A stretch of 64,000 bases of DNA from the NCBI RefSeq assembly GCF_019977295.1, contig NZ_AP024651.1, forward strand, positions 62,001-126,000. The letters run 5' to 3'. A program made the position numbers and the translations under genes. The DNA comes from Arthrobacter sp. StoSoilB20 (lineage in GTDB: Bacteria > Actinomycetota > Actinomycetes > Actinomycetales > Micrococcaceae). The notes below the pieces were generated by a model, which was not told the DNA's origin, searched no databases, and was given only the letters and a program-made list of their open reading frames with translations. Shown here piece after piece: positions 33,788 to 42,346 of this stretch (the stretch's first letter is position 1; each line of letters begins with the position of its first letter).

Positions 33788-33813
33788 GGGGCCTCCGGTT
33801 TCCCGGAGGCCCC
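33788..33813 (-). terminator. Intra-operon hairpin between binding-protein and permease genes
   Basis: A perfect 11-bp stem (GGGGCCTCCGG with CCGGAGGCCCC) and 4-base loop in the 63-base gap. There is no U-run, so it probably reduces rather than ends transcription or protects the 3' end, giving more binding protein than permease. Confidence 0.6.
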
Positions 33814-33827
33814 ACGGCCGGGTGCTG

Positions 33828-35144
33828 CTAGTTGTTGACCACGAGGTCGTTGAGGAGCTTGACGGCTTCATTCCAGGCTTGATCGGCGTTGCCCTTGCCT
33901 GAATCGAGCATCTTAAGGGCCGGACCAAAGACGTTTTCCTGGATTACAGAGTCATCCGGGCCCTTGAACTGGGCGATGACACCCTCGGCGCGGGACTCAA
34001 AGATGGCGCCGTAGGGAGCGTTGTTGAACAGCTCGTTCGGCTTTGCTGCTTCAACGATCTTTGCCTGTGCTTCCAGCGTACTGGGGAAGTTGTTCGCCGC
34101 CGCGGACTGCTTGATCTGCTGCTCGGGTGCGGTCAGCCATGCTGCCAGCTTGGCTGCTTCAGCGGGGTGCTTGGAGCTCTTGGGAACGGAGAGGAAAGCT
34201 CCGCCCCAGTTGGAGGCACCGCCGGGGAAGACGTCGGCTACATCCCAGCCGCTGGCTGCGCCGCCGCCTGCCGACTCGAGCTGGCCCTTGATGGTGCCGA
34301 GCATCCAGGCCGGGCATACGTGGGTTGCAAAGGAACCGTCAACGAATGCCTTGCCGTTGCCCCAGTCGAACTGGGTCTGGTTGGAGGACAGGCCATCGGC
34401 AGTGCCGGCAGCGAGCATGTCGAACTTTGCCCGCATTTCCTTGTTGCCCTCAACGTTCAGCTTGCCGTCCTTGGTGTAGTAACCCTCGTCCATCTGGTTG
34501 ACCATGGAGTTCCACACGAAGCCGGACTGGTCATACCAGGCCTTGCCGGTTGCCTCTTTGTACTGGCGGCCCAGCTTGAAGTACGTATCCCAGCTCGCGT
34601 CCTTGCCGCCGAAAAGCTCCGCGACCTTCGCGCGGTCGCTCGGCAGGCCGGCTGCTTCGAAGAGCTTGCCGTTGAAGCACAGGGCCTGCGGTCCAATGTC
34701 CGTGCCATAGCCGATCACGCGGCCGTTGGGGTCGGTGCCCTGCTTGAACTTCCAGTCCACCCAGTTGTCCTTGATGTCCTCGGCGCCGTACTCCTTGAGG
34801 TCAACGAACTGGTCCGAGACCTCCATGATGGAGCCGAGCCAGCCTTCCTCGATGGCCGTGACGTCGCTGAGTCCGGAGCCGGCGGCCAGTTTGGTGAACG
34901 CATCGGTCCGGGCGTTGGAACCACGGTCAATGTTGGTGGCCTCGATGTTGACGCCGGGGTTCTGCTTCTCGTATTCGGCATACAGGTCGTCGTATCCGAA
35001 AGTGCCGAAAGTGGTCACGGTCAGCGTGACGGGGTTGTCGGCGCTCGCCGCCTTATCGCCTCCGCCGCTGCAGCCTGCTGCCACGAGGGCCAGTGAGGCT
35101 ACGCCCGCCAGGGCAGTGAATTTCCTTAGTCGCGAAAACTCCAC
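33828..35144 (-). CDS. Sugar ABC transporter substrate-binding lipoprotein (CebE-like)
   Basis: A 438-residue extracellular binding protein with a lipoprotein signal peptide: FTALAGVASLALVAAGCSGGG, where Cys is the lipidated residue after LVAAG. The mature part follows the family 1 solute-binding fold (LTVTTFGTFGYDDLYAEYEKQNPGV). The GTG at 35144 has an ideal AAAGGAG site; the longer frame is unsupported. As first gene behind two CebR-like operators it probably binds cello-oligosaccharides or other beta-glucosides. Confidence 0.92.
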   Translation of the reverse strand: MEFSRLRKFTALAGVASLALVAAGCSGGGDKAASADNPVTLTVTTFGTFGYDDLYAEYEKQNPGVNIEATNIDRGSNARTDAFTKLAAGSGLSDVTAIEEGWLGSIMEVSDQFVDLKEYGAEDIKDNWVDWKFKQGTDPNGRVIGYGTDIGPQALCFNGKLFEAAGLPSDRAKVAELFGGKDASWDTYFKLGRQYKEATGKAWYDQSGFVWNSMVNQMDEGYYTKDGKLNVEGNKEMRAKFDMLAAGTADGLSSNQTQFDWGNGKAFVDGSFATHVCPAWMLGTIKGQLESAGGGAASGWDVADVFPGGASNWGGAFLSVPKSSKHPAEAAKLAAWLTAPEQQIKQSAAANNFPSTLEAQAKIVEAAKPNELFNNAPYGAIFESRAEGVIAQFKGPDDSVIQENVFGPALKMLDSGKGNADQAWNEAVKLLNDLVVNN

Positions 35145-35186
35145 GATCACTCCTTTGTGTGTTCGAGCGACCGTACGCCTAGGGCG

Positions 35187-35256
35187 AGAGAGCGCTCTCT
35201 GAGATGTGGGTTCACAGTATGTGCTGTGGGTCACTCGCGTCAAGAGAGCGCTCTCT
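35187..35256 (-). promoter_or_regulatory. Beta-glucoside operon promoter flanked by two identical 14-bp operators
   Basis: AGAGAGCGCTCTCT is a perfect palindrome at 35187-35200 and again at 35243-35256. Between them on the minus strand lie TTGACG (35238-35243) and TACTGT (35214-35219) with an 18-base spacer, a good -35/-10 pair. One operator touches the -35 and the other lies just downstream of the start, suiting strong repression by the LacI-family regulator, possibly by looping. Confidence 0.8.
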
Positions 35257-35291
35257 GGGGTTGGTTCTGTGTCGTTGTGAGTCGGCCCGCC

Positions 35292-35478
35292 GAGGGGTTA
35301 GATCTCGCGCCGCCGAGGGGTTAGATCTCGGGGGTATTGGGGGCTCTTTCTGCCGAGAACCCGCCCCTCGGTGGACCTCGCACTCACCCGCCGCCGAGGG
35401 GTTAGATCTCAAGTTGGTGAGGGGTTAGTTCTCGGGGGTATTGGGGGCTCTTTCTGCCGAGAACCCGCCCCTCGGTGG
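35292..35478. repeat. Intergenic array of GAGGGGTTAG repeats with nested hairpins
   Basis: GAGGGGTTAGATCTC occurs at 35292-35306, 35315-35329 and 35396-35410, with a one-base variant at 35419-35433. Two of them extend into 60-bp units (35315-35374 and 35419-35478) that differ by one base. Each unit folds as two nested stems: GAGGGG with CCCCTC and TCTCGG with CCGAGA. No gene is seen here. Confidence 0.7.
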
Positions 35479-35554
35479 CTGAGTACCGCTCATTGTTGAT
35501 GCTCACGAGTCCTCAACTCGTCACGTTTGACCCGCGATCACATGCCGCCGGTGT

Positions 35555-35560
35555 TAGCGT
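35555..35560 (+). promoter_or_regulatory. -10 box of leaderless promoter for the alpha/beta hydrolase
   Basis: TAGCGT, six bases before GTG at 35567. The same six-base spacing as at other genes in the window. Confidence 0.6.
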
Positions 35561-35566
35561 TCGAGG

Positions 35567-36418
35567 GTGCATTCTGTTGACTGCGGGGCGGGGACCCCAA
35601 TCCTGATCATCCACGGATTCTGTGTCGATCATCGCCTACTGCTGGGGCTCGACCCCGTGTTCGAAGCTCACGGTCAGTGGCGGCGGGTCTACGTGGACTT
35701 GCCGGGCATGGGCCAATCAGCGGCAGGACCCGAGATCGATAGCGCGGATGCCGTGGCCGAAACAGTGGTCTCCTTTGCCCGGCAGAGCTTCGGTGCCGAA
35801 AAGTTCGCAGTCCTCGGAAACTCCTTCGGCGGCATGATCGCCCGCCACATGGTCGCAGAATTCGGGGAGCAGGTTCTTGGCCTGGCACTCCTTTGCCCAG
35901 TGGTCGTTGCGGATAACGGGTCCCGAACTCTGCCTGCCAAGACAGTGCTCCAAACAGACCCGACCCTTTTGGCGGCCTTGGAACCCGCGGATGCGGCCGA
36001 CTATGAGGCCATGGCCGTGGTCCAATCCCCCGAGAATTGGCTTCGTTTCCGAGACGCGGCTCTGCCGGGGTTTCGAATCTTTGATCAGGCAGCAGTCCAG
36101 CGGATTTCCAGCAGTTACGCACTCCGTACCGAGCCGGAAAATCGCTTCGCCAGCTTTAAGGGGCCCACGCTGATTCTCGCCGGGCGCCAGGACCATGTGG
36201 TGGGGTTTGAGGATCAGACTGCGCTGGCGCGCAGCTACGCACAGTCCACCACCGCCGTCTTGGATCGGGCCGGGCATAACGCGCATTTGGACCAGCCGGA
36301 GCTAACGGCGGCCCTCCTTGGTGAGTGGTTGGAGCGGGTCAGTGACTGGAAAGAACACGGCGTCGCCGCACGTTCTATTGAGAACCACGACGGCGGTCCA
36401 CGCCCGAGCAGTCGGTGA
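35567..36418 (+). CDS. Alpha/beta hydrolase
   Basis: A 283-residue alpha/beta-fold hydrolase: oxyanion HGFC, nucleophile elbow LGNSFGGMIA (Ser), acid in LAGRQDHVVG and His in RAGHNAHLDQPE, so the full triad is present. The substrate is unknown. GTG at 35567 is supported by TAGCGT six bases upstream. Its last codons form one arm of a hairpin that also serves the convergent ABC permease. Confidence 0.9.
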   Translation: MHSVDCGAGTPILIIHGFCVDHRLLLGLDPVFEAHGQWRRVYVDLPGMGQSAAGPEIDSADAVAETVVSFARQSFGAEKFAVLGNSFGGMIARHMVAEFGEQVLGLALLCPVVVADNGSRTLPAKTVLQTDPTLLAALEPADAADYEAMAVVQSPENWLRFRDAALPGFRIFDQAAVQRISSSYALRTEPENRFASFKGPTLILAGRQDHVVGFEDQTALARSYAQSTTAVLDRAGHNAHLDQPELTAALLGEWLERVSDWKEHGVAARSIENHDGGPRPSSR

Positions 36419-36432
36419 GGACCGCCGTCGTG
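36386..36432. terminator. Terminator hairpin spanning the alpha/beta hydrolase stop codon
   Basis: CACGACGGCGGTCC at 36386-36399 pairs perfectly with GGACCGCCGTCGTG at 36419-36432. The stop codon lies in the 19-base loop. It separates two convergent genes. Confidence 0.6.
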
Positions 36433-36438
36433 CTTCAG

Positions 36439-37236
36439 TCAGCCGCGGACGTCACGCGTGCTGAACCTGAACCCTGCAAAAGCCACGAGGCCGGCTGTCC
36501 AGGTGAAGGTTACTATCGCGGCGGTGAGAGAACCCAGATCTGCATTCGGATAGGAACCTGTAACCAGGCCTGGGTCGAACAGCAGGACCCCGGCCACAGT
36601 GGGTAAATAGGCAAAAGCTGGAGTCAGCAGCAGCAACATCAACGACAATTGCGACACCACAATGAGCGTAAACAGCGGTATCAGCGTCTGTTTGAGCAGG
36701 ATGCCCAGTGCGAACCCAATGAGGGCTATGGCATCCCAGAAAGCTATGGCACCAACCCAGCGGAGAAGGAGGCCTGCCGGAACGGTCCCGTTGATGACGG
36801 AAAGTTCGCCGAGACCAGACTGGGATAGCAAGCTCAACAGCGGAATGGTCACGAGCCCCAGCAGTGTGACGAACACTGTCAACGCAGCGCATTTCGCCCA
36901 ATACAGGCGCTCGCGGTTCGGCGCGGCCACCAGGCTGCTCCGCAGTTGGCCCGACACGTATTCACTCGATGCGGCTATGACGCCGATGACAATGATTCCG
37001 ATCAGTCCCAGCGCAACCCAGTCAAAACCCACCGTCTCCGGGCTCGCTCCTGGTGCAAGCCCGGGGTCGTTGGTTCGGAGTGCGTCTCCCACCGGGGCCG
37101 CCTGGGACCACCCGATGAGAACAACGATGAGCCACGTCAGGGCTGCAGTGATCCATACGGACCTCAACGTGATGAGTTTGGTGAGTTCGGCGCGGAATAG
37201 GCTGGACTTCCGGGTAGTGTCCACCAGCGTAGTCAT
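36439..37236 (-). CDS. ABC-2 type transporter permease
   Basis: A 265-residue protein with six hydrophobic segments; LFRAELTKLITLRSVWITAALTWLIVVLIG starts the first, and YVSGQLRSSLVAAPNRERL is the usual cytoplasmic signature of the ABC-2 family. It acts with the upstream ATPase, overlapped by four bases, to export a substrate or to confer resistance; the substrate is unknown. Last gene of an operon with a two-component system immediately upstream. Confidence 0.85.
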   Translation of the reverse strand: MTTLVDTTRKSSLFRAELTKLITLRSVWITAALTWLIVVLIGWSQAAPVGDALRTNDPGLAPGASPETVGFDWVALGLIGIIVIGVIAASSEYVSGQLRSSLVAAPNRERLYWAKCAALTVFVTLLGLVTIPLLSLLSQSGLGELSVINGTVPAGLLLRWVGAIAFWDAIALIGFALGILLKQTLIPLFTLIVVSQLSLMLLLLTPAFAYLPTVAGVLLFDPGLVTGSYPNADLGSLTAAIVTFTWTAGLVAFAGFRFSTRDVRG

Positions 37237-37949
37237 ACGGCGTTTCCTTTAGCCGCACTGCCGGTCCAATCGAAGTAGGCGGCTTCCAGGTCATGGTGAC
37301 CGGCTACCAGATCATCGACGTTTCCGGACTGAACAATGCGGCCACCGGAAATGACCACGATGTGGTCAGCGACGTGCTGGACCTCATTAATAAGATGGCT
37401 GGAAATAAGAACCGTCTTGCCGTTGGCTGCAAGGGTCCTCAGGAGCCCCCGGATCCAGCGAATGCCTTCGGGATCCAAGCCGTTGGTCGGCTCATCGAGA
37501 ACAATAATGCGTGGATCGCCGAGGAGGGCCGCGGCGATCCCCAGTCGCTGACCCATACCCAGTGAGTACGCTCCCACGCGCTTCCGGGCGGCGTCCGAAA
37601 GCCCGACGACCTCCAGAACTTCACCGATCCTCGACTGCGGAATGCCGTTGGATTGCGCAAGCCAGGTGAGATGGGCCTTGGCCGTGCGGCCTTTGTGGGC
37701 TCCCGAGCCGTCGAACTGAGCTCCTACGGTCCAGAGGGGGGCGGTGAGGTCCCGGTAGGGTTTTCCCTCGATGAGAGCGGACCCGCTGTCCGCCCGATCG
37801 AGGCCTAGAAGCAGACGGAAAGTTGTCGATTTGCCGGCCCCGTTCGGCCCGAGAAAGGCAGTAACTTTCCAGGGCTCGGCAGTCAGTGAGACGTCGATGA
37901 TTCCGTCCGACTGCCCGTATTTCTTGCTCAAATTCTTGATCTCGATCAC
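37233..37949 (-). CDS. ABC transporter ATP-binding protein
   Basis: A 238-residue ATPase: Walker A LGPNGAGKSTTFRLLLG, the signature YSLGMGQRLGIAAALLGDP, and Walker B IIVLDEPTNGLDPEG, then H-loop ISSHLINEV. The signature has GMGQ in place of GGQ, a variant common in ABC-2 drug exporters of actinobacteria. GTG at 37949 with AAGGAG eight bases upstream is chosen; the longer frame runs through the upstream permease in the wrong frame. Confidence 0.92.
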   Translation of the reverse strand: MIEIKNLSKKYGQSDGIIDVSLTAEPWKVTAFLGPNGAGKSTTFRLLLGLDRADSGSALIEGKPYRDLTAPLWTVGAQFDGSGAHKGRTAKAHLTWLAQSNGIPQSRIGEVLEVVGLSDAARKRVGAYSLGMGQRLGIAAALLGDPRIIVLDEPTNGLDPEGIRWIRGLLRTLAANGKTVLISSHLINEVQHVADHIVVISGGRIVQSGNVDDLVAGHHDLEAAYFDWTGSAAKGNAV

Positions 37950-37978
37950 TGATTGATCTCCTTGGTAGTCGATGTCAC

Positions 37979-38800
37979 TTAGCGGCGAACTGGTTGGCGG
38001 CGGAACAGAACAAGTGCAGCGATCAGAGCCGCGACCACCCAAACCGCGAGGACCAATCCGCCCGTGGCAGGTCCCAAGTCGCCCGGCGCAGGAGGCGGCA
38101 ATTGGTAGAGCTGGGCTCCGGCCTGATCCGGCAGGAACTTGGCGAAGGGGGTGATGTTCACCAGGTACGTGGAGACAATGAGGGCCATCGCCAAGACCGT
38201 ACCCATGGCTGCCAGCCCGCTGCGCAGGACCACCGACAAGGCGTAGGTGAACAGGGCGATGAGGATCCAGTAAAGGACCACGCCCCACAGGATTCCTGAT
38301 CCCGCTTGTGGAGTGGCTGCTATCTGGCTGCTTTCGGCGGTGCAGTCGATGACCACGCAACGAATCCCGGCCGACCCGAACACACTCAGAACCGCCGTGA
38401 CGAAAACGGCAACGACAATCACGATCGCTTTGGCCGCCAACACAACACTGCGCTGCGGGAGGCTGATCAAGGTGCTCCGAAGAGAGCCAGTGTCCGATTC
38501 CTGGTGCATGGACCATGCCGCCAGAAGGATGACCCCTATTTGTCCATAGTGGAGGATGACCAAAAAGGCCGTGCCAGCCTCAAGGCCGGCTGCCTCGTCA
38601 GGTCTCCCTGCTTTATGGGCAGCGTCGATCAGGCTGGTCAGTATCCAGGAAAGAAGCACCGTGAGCAGCACCGTTCCTGCCATGGTGTTGAGGCAAAGAC
38701 GCAGTGTCAGAAGTTTGGTGGTTTCGGCCCTGACAGCGCGCATCATGGTGGTTCGCGATCCCGTCCCCACATCGGAGGTCGCGTTGGAAGATGCTGGCAT
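37979..38800 (-). CDS. ABC-2 type transporter permease
   Basis: A 273-residue membrane protein with about six hydrophobic segments and the pattern RAVRAETTKLLTLRLCLNTM at its start and SLRSTLISLPQRSVVLAAK in its first loop, similar in layout to the other permease of this exporter. It carries a CVVIDC cysteine pair in an outer loop. The two permeases probably form a heterodimer with the ATPase encoded between them. Confidence 0.85.
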   Translation of the reverse strand: MPASSNATSDVGTGSRTTMMRAVRAETTKLLTLRLCLNTMAGTVLLTVLLSWILTSLIDAAHKAGRPDEAAGLEAGTAFLVILHYGQIGVILLAAWSMHQESDTGSLRSTLISLPQRSVVLAAKAIVIVVAVFVTAVLSVFGSAGIRCVVIDCTAESSQIAATPQAGSGILWGVVLYWILIALFTYALSVVLRSGLAAMGTVLAMALIVSTYLVNITPFAKFLPDQAGAQLYQLPPPAPGDLGPATGGLVLAVWVVAALIAALVLFRRQPVRR

Positions 38801-38866
38801 GACTCAAGTCAATCCGGCCCGGCACCGCTTGTCTGTCTGCAGGTGTAGACAGTTGTGTCACCCAAA

Positions 38867-39520
38867 TTAGACGGTCGAGGGGCCCACCAAGCCGCTTTCG
38901 TAGGCGATAACTACGAGTTGTGCCCTGTCCCGGGCGCCCAGTTTTGTCAGAATTCGACTCACATAAGTCCGCGCAGTGGTTCGCGTGAGAAACAGGGCCG
39001 CTGCTATCTCGTTATTGGAGGCGCCTTGTCCGATGAGGGTCAAGGTTTCGCGTTCGCGAACTGTCAGTTCGCTGATGCGTTCGTGTGCGGCCGGGCCCAG
39101 AGTGAAGCGGTCTATGAGGCGGCGGGTGATCTCTGGGGCGAGGAGGGCGTTTCCTTCATGTGCGGTTCGGATTGCCTTGAGAATGTCAGGCAACGGTGCG
39201 TTCTTGAGAAGAAAGCCGGAGGCACCCTGGCGGAGCGCCTGATAAACGTAGTCATCCATATCGAAGGTGGTCAGCATGACCAGCCGGGTGCGGGACTTCC
39301 GTGATGCCAGAACCCCCGCAGCTTCAAGACCGGTCATCCGGGGCATTCGAACATCCATCAACGCCACGTCTGGTTGATGATCCATGATGGCTTCTACGGC
39401 CTCTGCGCCGTCCACAACCACGGCGGTCACCGTCATGTCCGGCTCATGCTCGATCAAAAGGCGCAGCGATGTCCTGGTATGAGCATCGTCGTCTGCGATG
39501 AGGACGCTGATCTCGTTCAT
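38867..39520 (-). CDS. NarL/LuxR-family response regulator
   Basis: A 217-residue regulator: receiver domain with acidic pair ADDDAHTR, phosphoacceptor Asp in DVALMDVRMP and Lys near the end of the domain, then a LuxR-type HTH (LTVRERETLTLIGQGASNNEIAAALFLTRTTARTYVSRILTKLG). It overlaps the sensor gene by four bases. As in similar loci the likely target is the ABC exporter downstream. Confidence 0.92.
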   Translation of the reverse strand: MNEISVLIADDDAHTRTSLRLLIEHEPDMTVTAVVVDGAEAVEAIMDHQPDVALMDVRMPRMTGLEAAGVLASRKSRTRLVMLTTFDMDDYVYQALRQGASGFLLKNAPLPDILKAIRTAHEGNALLAPEITRRLIDRFTLGPAAHERISELTVRERETLTLIGQGASNNEIAAALFLTRTTARTYVSRILTKLGARDRAQLVVIAYESGLVGPSTV

Positions 39521-40665
39521 CGGTGTTCCACCCTCGCTGCAGTTCCCGGCAGTGAAACAGCCACCCCGTATCCATTGGCCTCCCGTCCTGCTTGGAAGGT
39601 TCCGCCCAATAACTCAGCCCGTTCACGCATTCCTGTGAGCCCGTGACCGTTCTTGGAAGCCAATGCTGCCCCCGGACCGTCGTCGAGGACGCTGATTCGC
39701 AGGTCGGCGCCTTCGGTCCTGATGGTGATCCGGCAGGTTTTTGCTCCGGAATGACGGATCACGTTTGTCAGGGCCTCCTGAATGATCCGATACGCGGTGG
39801 TTCGCTGCGCGGCCGGAAGGCCCTGGGTACCTTCGTCGGCGTCGATCACAACAGATATCCCGGCTCGTATGGCCGGCTGCGACAGCTCCTGCACCAGTTC
39901 CGGAAGGCTTTCCAGGGGAGTGTCGTCAGCCGCTTCACTGCGTTCCCGGCGCATCAAGACCTGGAGTTGTCTCAACGCGTCACGGGCGTCGGACTCGATG
40001 CCTTGCAGCGCGGATCGTAGATCGTCTTTGGTGGACGACTTTACATGGGCCACGACACCTGCCCGCAGTCCAATCCCTCCCAGGGTGTGAGACAGCACGT
40101 CGTGGATATCACGGGCGAGCCGAAGCCGTTCCTGCGCGCGGGCATTGCGCTCGGTTTCGTACCGCATGCGCTGGGTGCGGATTCCCAAGACCCACGCTGC
40201 CCCGATGATGACAGCGCCAAGGATAATTCCCCGGATGCGCGCTTCGGCGCCCTCGGCGGAGACAAGAAGCAAGGATGCGAACAGAAGAATTTCCAGCGCG
40301 ATCAACCATGCAGGAAAGAGGCGTGTCCCGAATCTTTCCGCGGCGATGTAGAGACAGAGCCCGGTAAGCAGGAAAGGATCCTCAGTCATTCCTAAGGCCC
40401 ACCCCGCCGCCGTGACGGCGCCGGTCCAGGCAGCGGCAAGCCATGGAAACCGGGACCGAAGGCAGAGCCCGAGGACAACAAGGCCCCCCAGGGCCAGCTG
40501 GACCAACCGTCCTGGTGATTCCGGCGGAACCACGGTGATCCAAAGCCCGGCCACCACAATGAGGCCGACCAGACCGTTTAGCAGCAGAGGAGCGAGTGTC
40601 GGGCGGGAAGTGGGGCTGCGAAAGGAATCACTGTCAGCGCTTTGTGTTCTGCCCCCATGTCGCAT
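39517..40665 (-). CDS. Sensor histidine kinase (HisKA_3 family)
   Basis: A 382-residue kinase with four or five transmembrane segments in the first 160 residues, a HisKA_3 dimerisation domain with the phospho-His in RLARDIHDVLSHTL, and an HATPase domain (LTNVIRHSGAKTC, VLDDGPG, GHGLTGMRERAELLGG). No large extracellular sensor domain exists, which suits detection of a membrane-active compound. Cognate to the response regulator that follows. Confidence 0.92.
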   Translation of the reverse strand: MRHGGRTQSADSDSFRSPTSRPTLAPLLLNGLVGLIVVAGLWITVVPPESPGRLVQLALGGLVVLGLCLRSRFPWLAAAWTGAVTAAGWALGMTEDPFLLTGLCLYIAAERFGTRLFPAWLIALEILLFASLLLVSAEGAEARIRGIILGAVIIGAAWVLGIRTQRMRYETERNARAQERLRLARDIHDVLSHTLGGIGLRAGVVAHVKSSTKDDLRSALQGIESDARDALRQLQVLMRRERSEAADDTPLESLPELVQELSQPAIRAGISVVIDADEGTQGLPAAQRTTAYRIIQEALTNVIRHSGAKTCRITIRTEGADLRISVLDDGPGAALASKNGHGLTGMRERAELLGGTFQAGREANGYGVAVSLPGTAARVEHR

Positions 40666-40735
40666 GCCTCAGCCTTGCACGAATCCCGGCCGGTCCGTTC
40701 GAAGCGGCAACTCATGCGCGATTTGCAGCTAACCC

Positions 40736-42091
40736 CTACTTCCCCTTCTTCCCGCCCCGCTTAGCCGCAGCGTTCATCGCCGACTTCACCGCAGGCGGCA
40801 GCCCCGCCGTCTCGGTCTCCGGTTCAGCCACGGTCCCGCGCCAGCGAGCCAGCCCTTTCATGCCGTGGTAGATCACCAGGGCAGCAGCGGAGCCCAGGGC
40901 AATACCCGTGAACTTCAGCTCGCCAATGGTCCAGGTGTAGTCCGCGATGCCGATAATCAGGGCAACAGCAGCGGTGGTCAGGTTGATCGGGTTGGAGAAG
41001 TTGACCTTGTTCTGCACCCAGATCTTCACGCCGAGCACGCCGATCATGCCGTAGAGCATCGTGGCGGCGCCGCCCAGGACACCGGCCGGGACGGTGGCGA
41101 TAAGTTCGCCGAATTTCGGGGAGAAGCTCAGCAGGATGGCGAAGATACCGGCCACCCAGTAGGCCGCCGTCGAGTAGACCTTGGTGGCGGCCATGACGCC
41201 GATGTTCTCCGCGTATGTCGTGGTACCGGAACCGCCGCCGAACCCGGCAAGTACCGTCGCGGCGCCGTCGGCCATCAGCGCGCGGCCGGAGACGCCGTCG
41301 AGGTTCTGGCCTGTCATCGCGGCCACCGACTTCACGTGCCCCACGTTCTCGGCAACCAGCACCAGGACCACCGGAACAAACAGCCCCACCACACCTATGT
41401 GGAATTCGGGGGTCTGGAACAGCGGCAGGCCAATCCATGCGGCGGCGTCCATCTTTTCGTAGGACACCTCGCCGCGCATCATCGCCACGAGATACCCCAC
41501 TACGACGCCCACCAGGATGCTCAGGCGACCCAGAATCCCGCGGAACAAAACAGAAACCAGGATGATCGTGACCAGCGTGATGAGCGCGGTGACCGGTGCG
41601 GCGTCGAAATTATTCTTCGCCGCCGGTGCCAGGTTCAGGCCGATCAGCGCCACAATGGCGCCCGTGACGATCGGCGGCATCAGCCGGTTGATCCATTCCG
41701 CGCCAAACTTCTGCACCACCGCACCAATAAGCGCCAGTACGACGCCGGCAAGCACCACGCCGCCCAAGGCGCCACTGACGCCGTACTGCTGCTGGGACGC
41801 CATGATCGGGGCGATGAACGCGAAGCTCGAACCCAGGTAGCTGGGCACCCGGCCCTTGGTAATTATGAGGAACAGTAGAGTGCCGATGCCGGAGAAGAGC
41901 AAGGTGGTGGCCGGCGGCATGCCCGTGATGATGGGGACCAGGAACGTCGCGCCGAACATCGCCACCACGTGCTGCATGCCGATGCCGATGGTCAGGGGCC
42001 ACGCGAGCCGCTCGTCGGGTGCAACCACGTGGCCTGGGCGAATGGACTTGCCGTTACCGTGGAGCTTCCATTTCATGCCGAGCATGCTCAT
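40736..42091 (-). CDS. NCS2 nucleobase permease (uracil-type)
   Basis: A 451-residue membrane protein with the NCS2 signatures QHVVAMFGATFLVPIITGM, AENVGHVKSVAAMTGQNLDG and the substrate-site GGSGTTTYAENIGVMAATKV, matching the uracil (UraA/RutG) branch more than the xanthine branch. It would import uracil or a related base with protons. The strong GAGGAAGG site fixes ATG 42091. Divergent from a RutE-like gene. Confidence 0.88.
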   Translation of the reverse strand: MSMLGMKWKLHGNGKSIRPGHVVAPDERLAWPLTIGIGMQHVVAMFGATFLVPIITGMPPATTLLFSGIGTLLFLIITKGRVPSYLGSSFAFIAPIMASQQQYGVSGALGGVVLAGVVLALIGAVVQKFGAEWINRLMPPIVTGAIVALIGLNLAPAAKNNFDAAPVTALITLVTIILVSVLFRGILGRLSILVGVVVGYLVAMMRGEVSYEKMDAAAWIGLPLFQTPEFHIGVVGLFVPVVLVLVAENVGHVKSVAAMTGQNLDGVSGRALMADGAATVLAGFGGGSGTTTYAENIGVMAATKVYSTAAYWVAGIFAILLSFSPKFGELIATVPAGVLGGAATMLYGMIGVLGVKIWVQNKVNFSNPINLTTAAVALIIGIADYTWTIGELKFTGIALGSAAALVIYHGMKGLARWRGTVAEPETETAGLPPAVKSAMNAAAKRGGKKGK

Positions 42092-42346
42092 GGCGGGGCC
42101 TTCCTCAGAAGAGTGTTGGGATTCGGTGCAACATTACCGCCATTGCGGGGCCCGCTCTACGCGCCTCGCGTGCCGAATAAAGCGCAAAGCGGGCCTCGCA
42201 ACGCAAGAAAACGACACGCGGAGTCACGCTGTGTGCTCAACGTCACGGGCCGTCATGGGAAGAGGACAAGGGAACTTGAAGTTGCAACCATGGAAAGCAG
42301 AAGTGCCCGGCCGGCTCAGGGTCAGGCCCAGCGAAAGGTTCACGAA

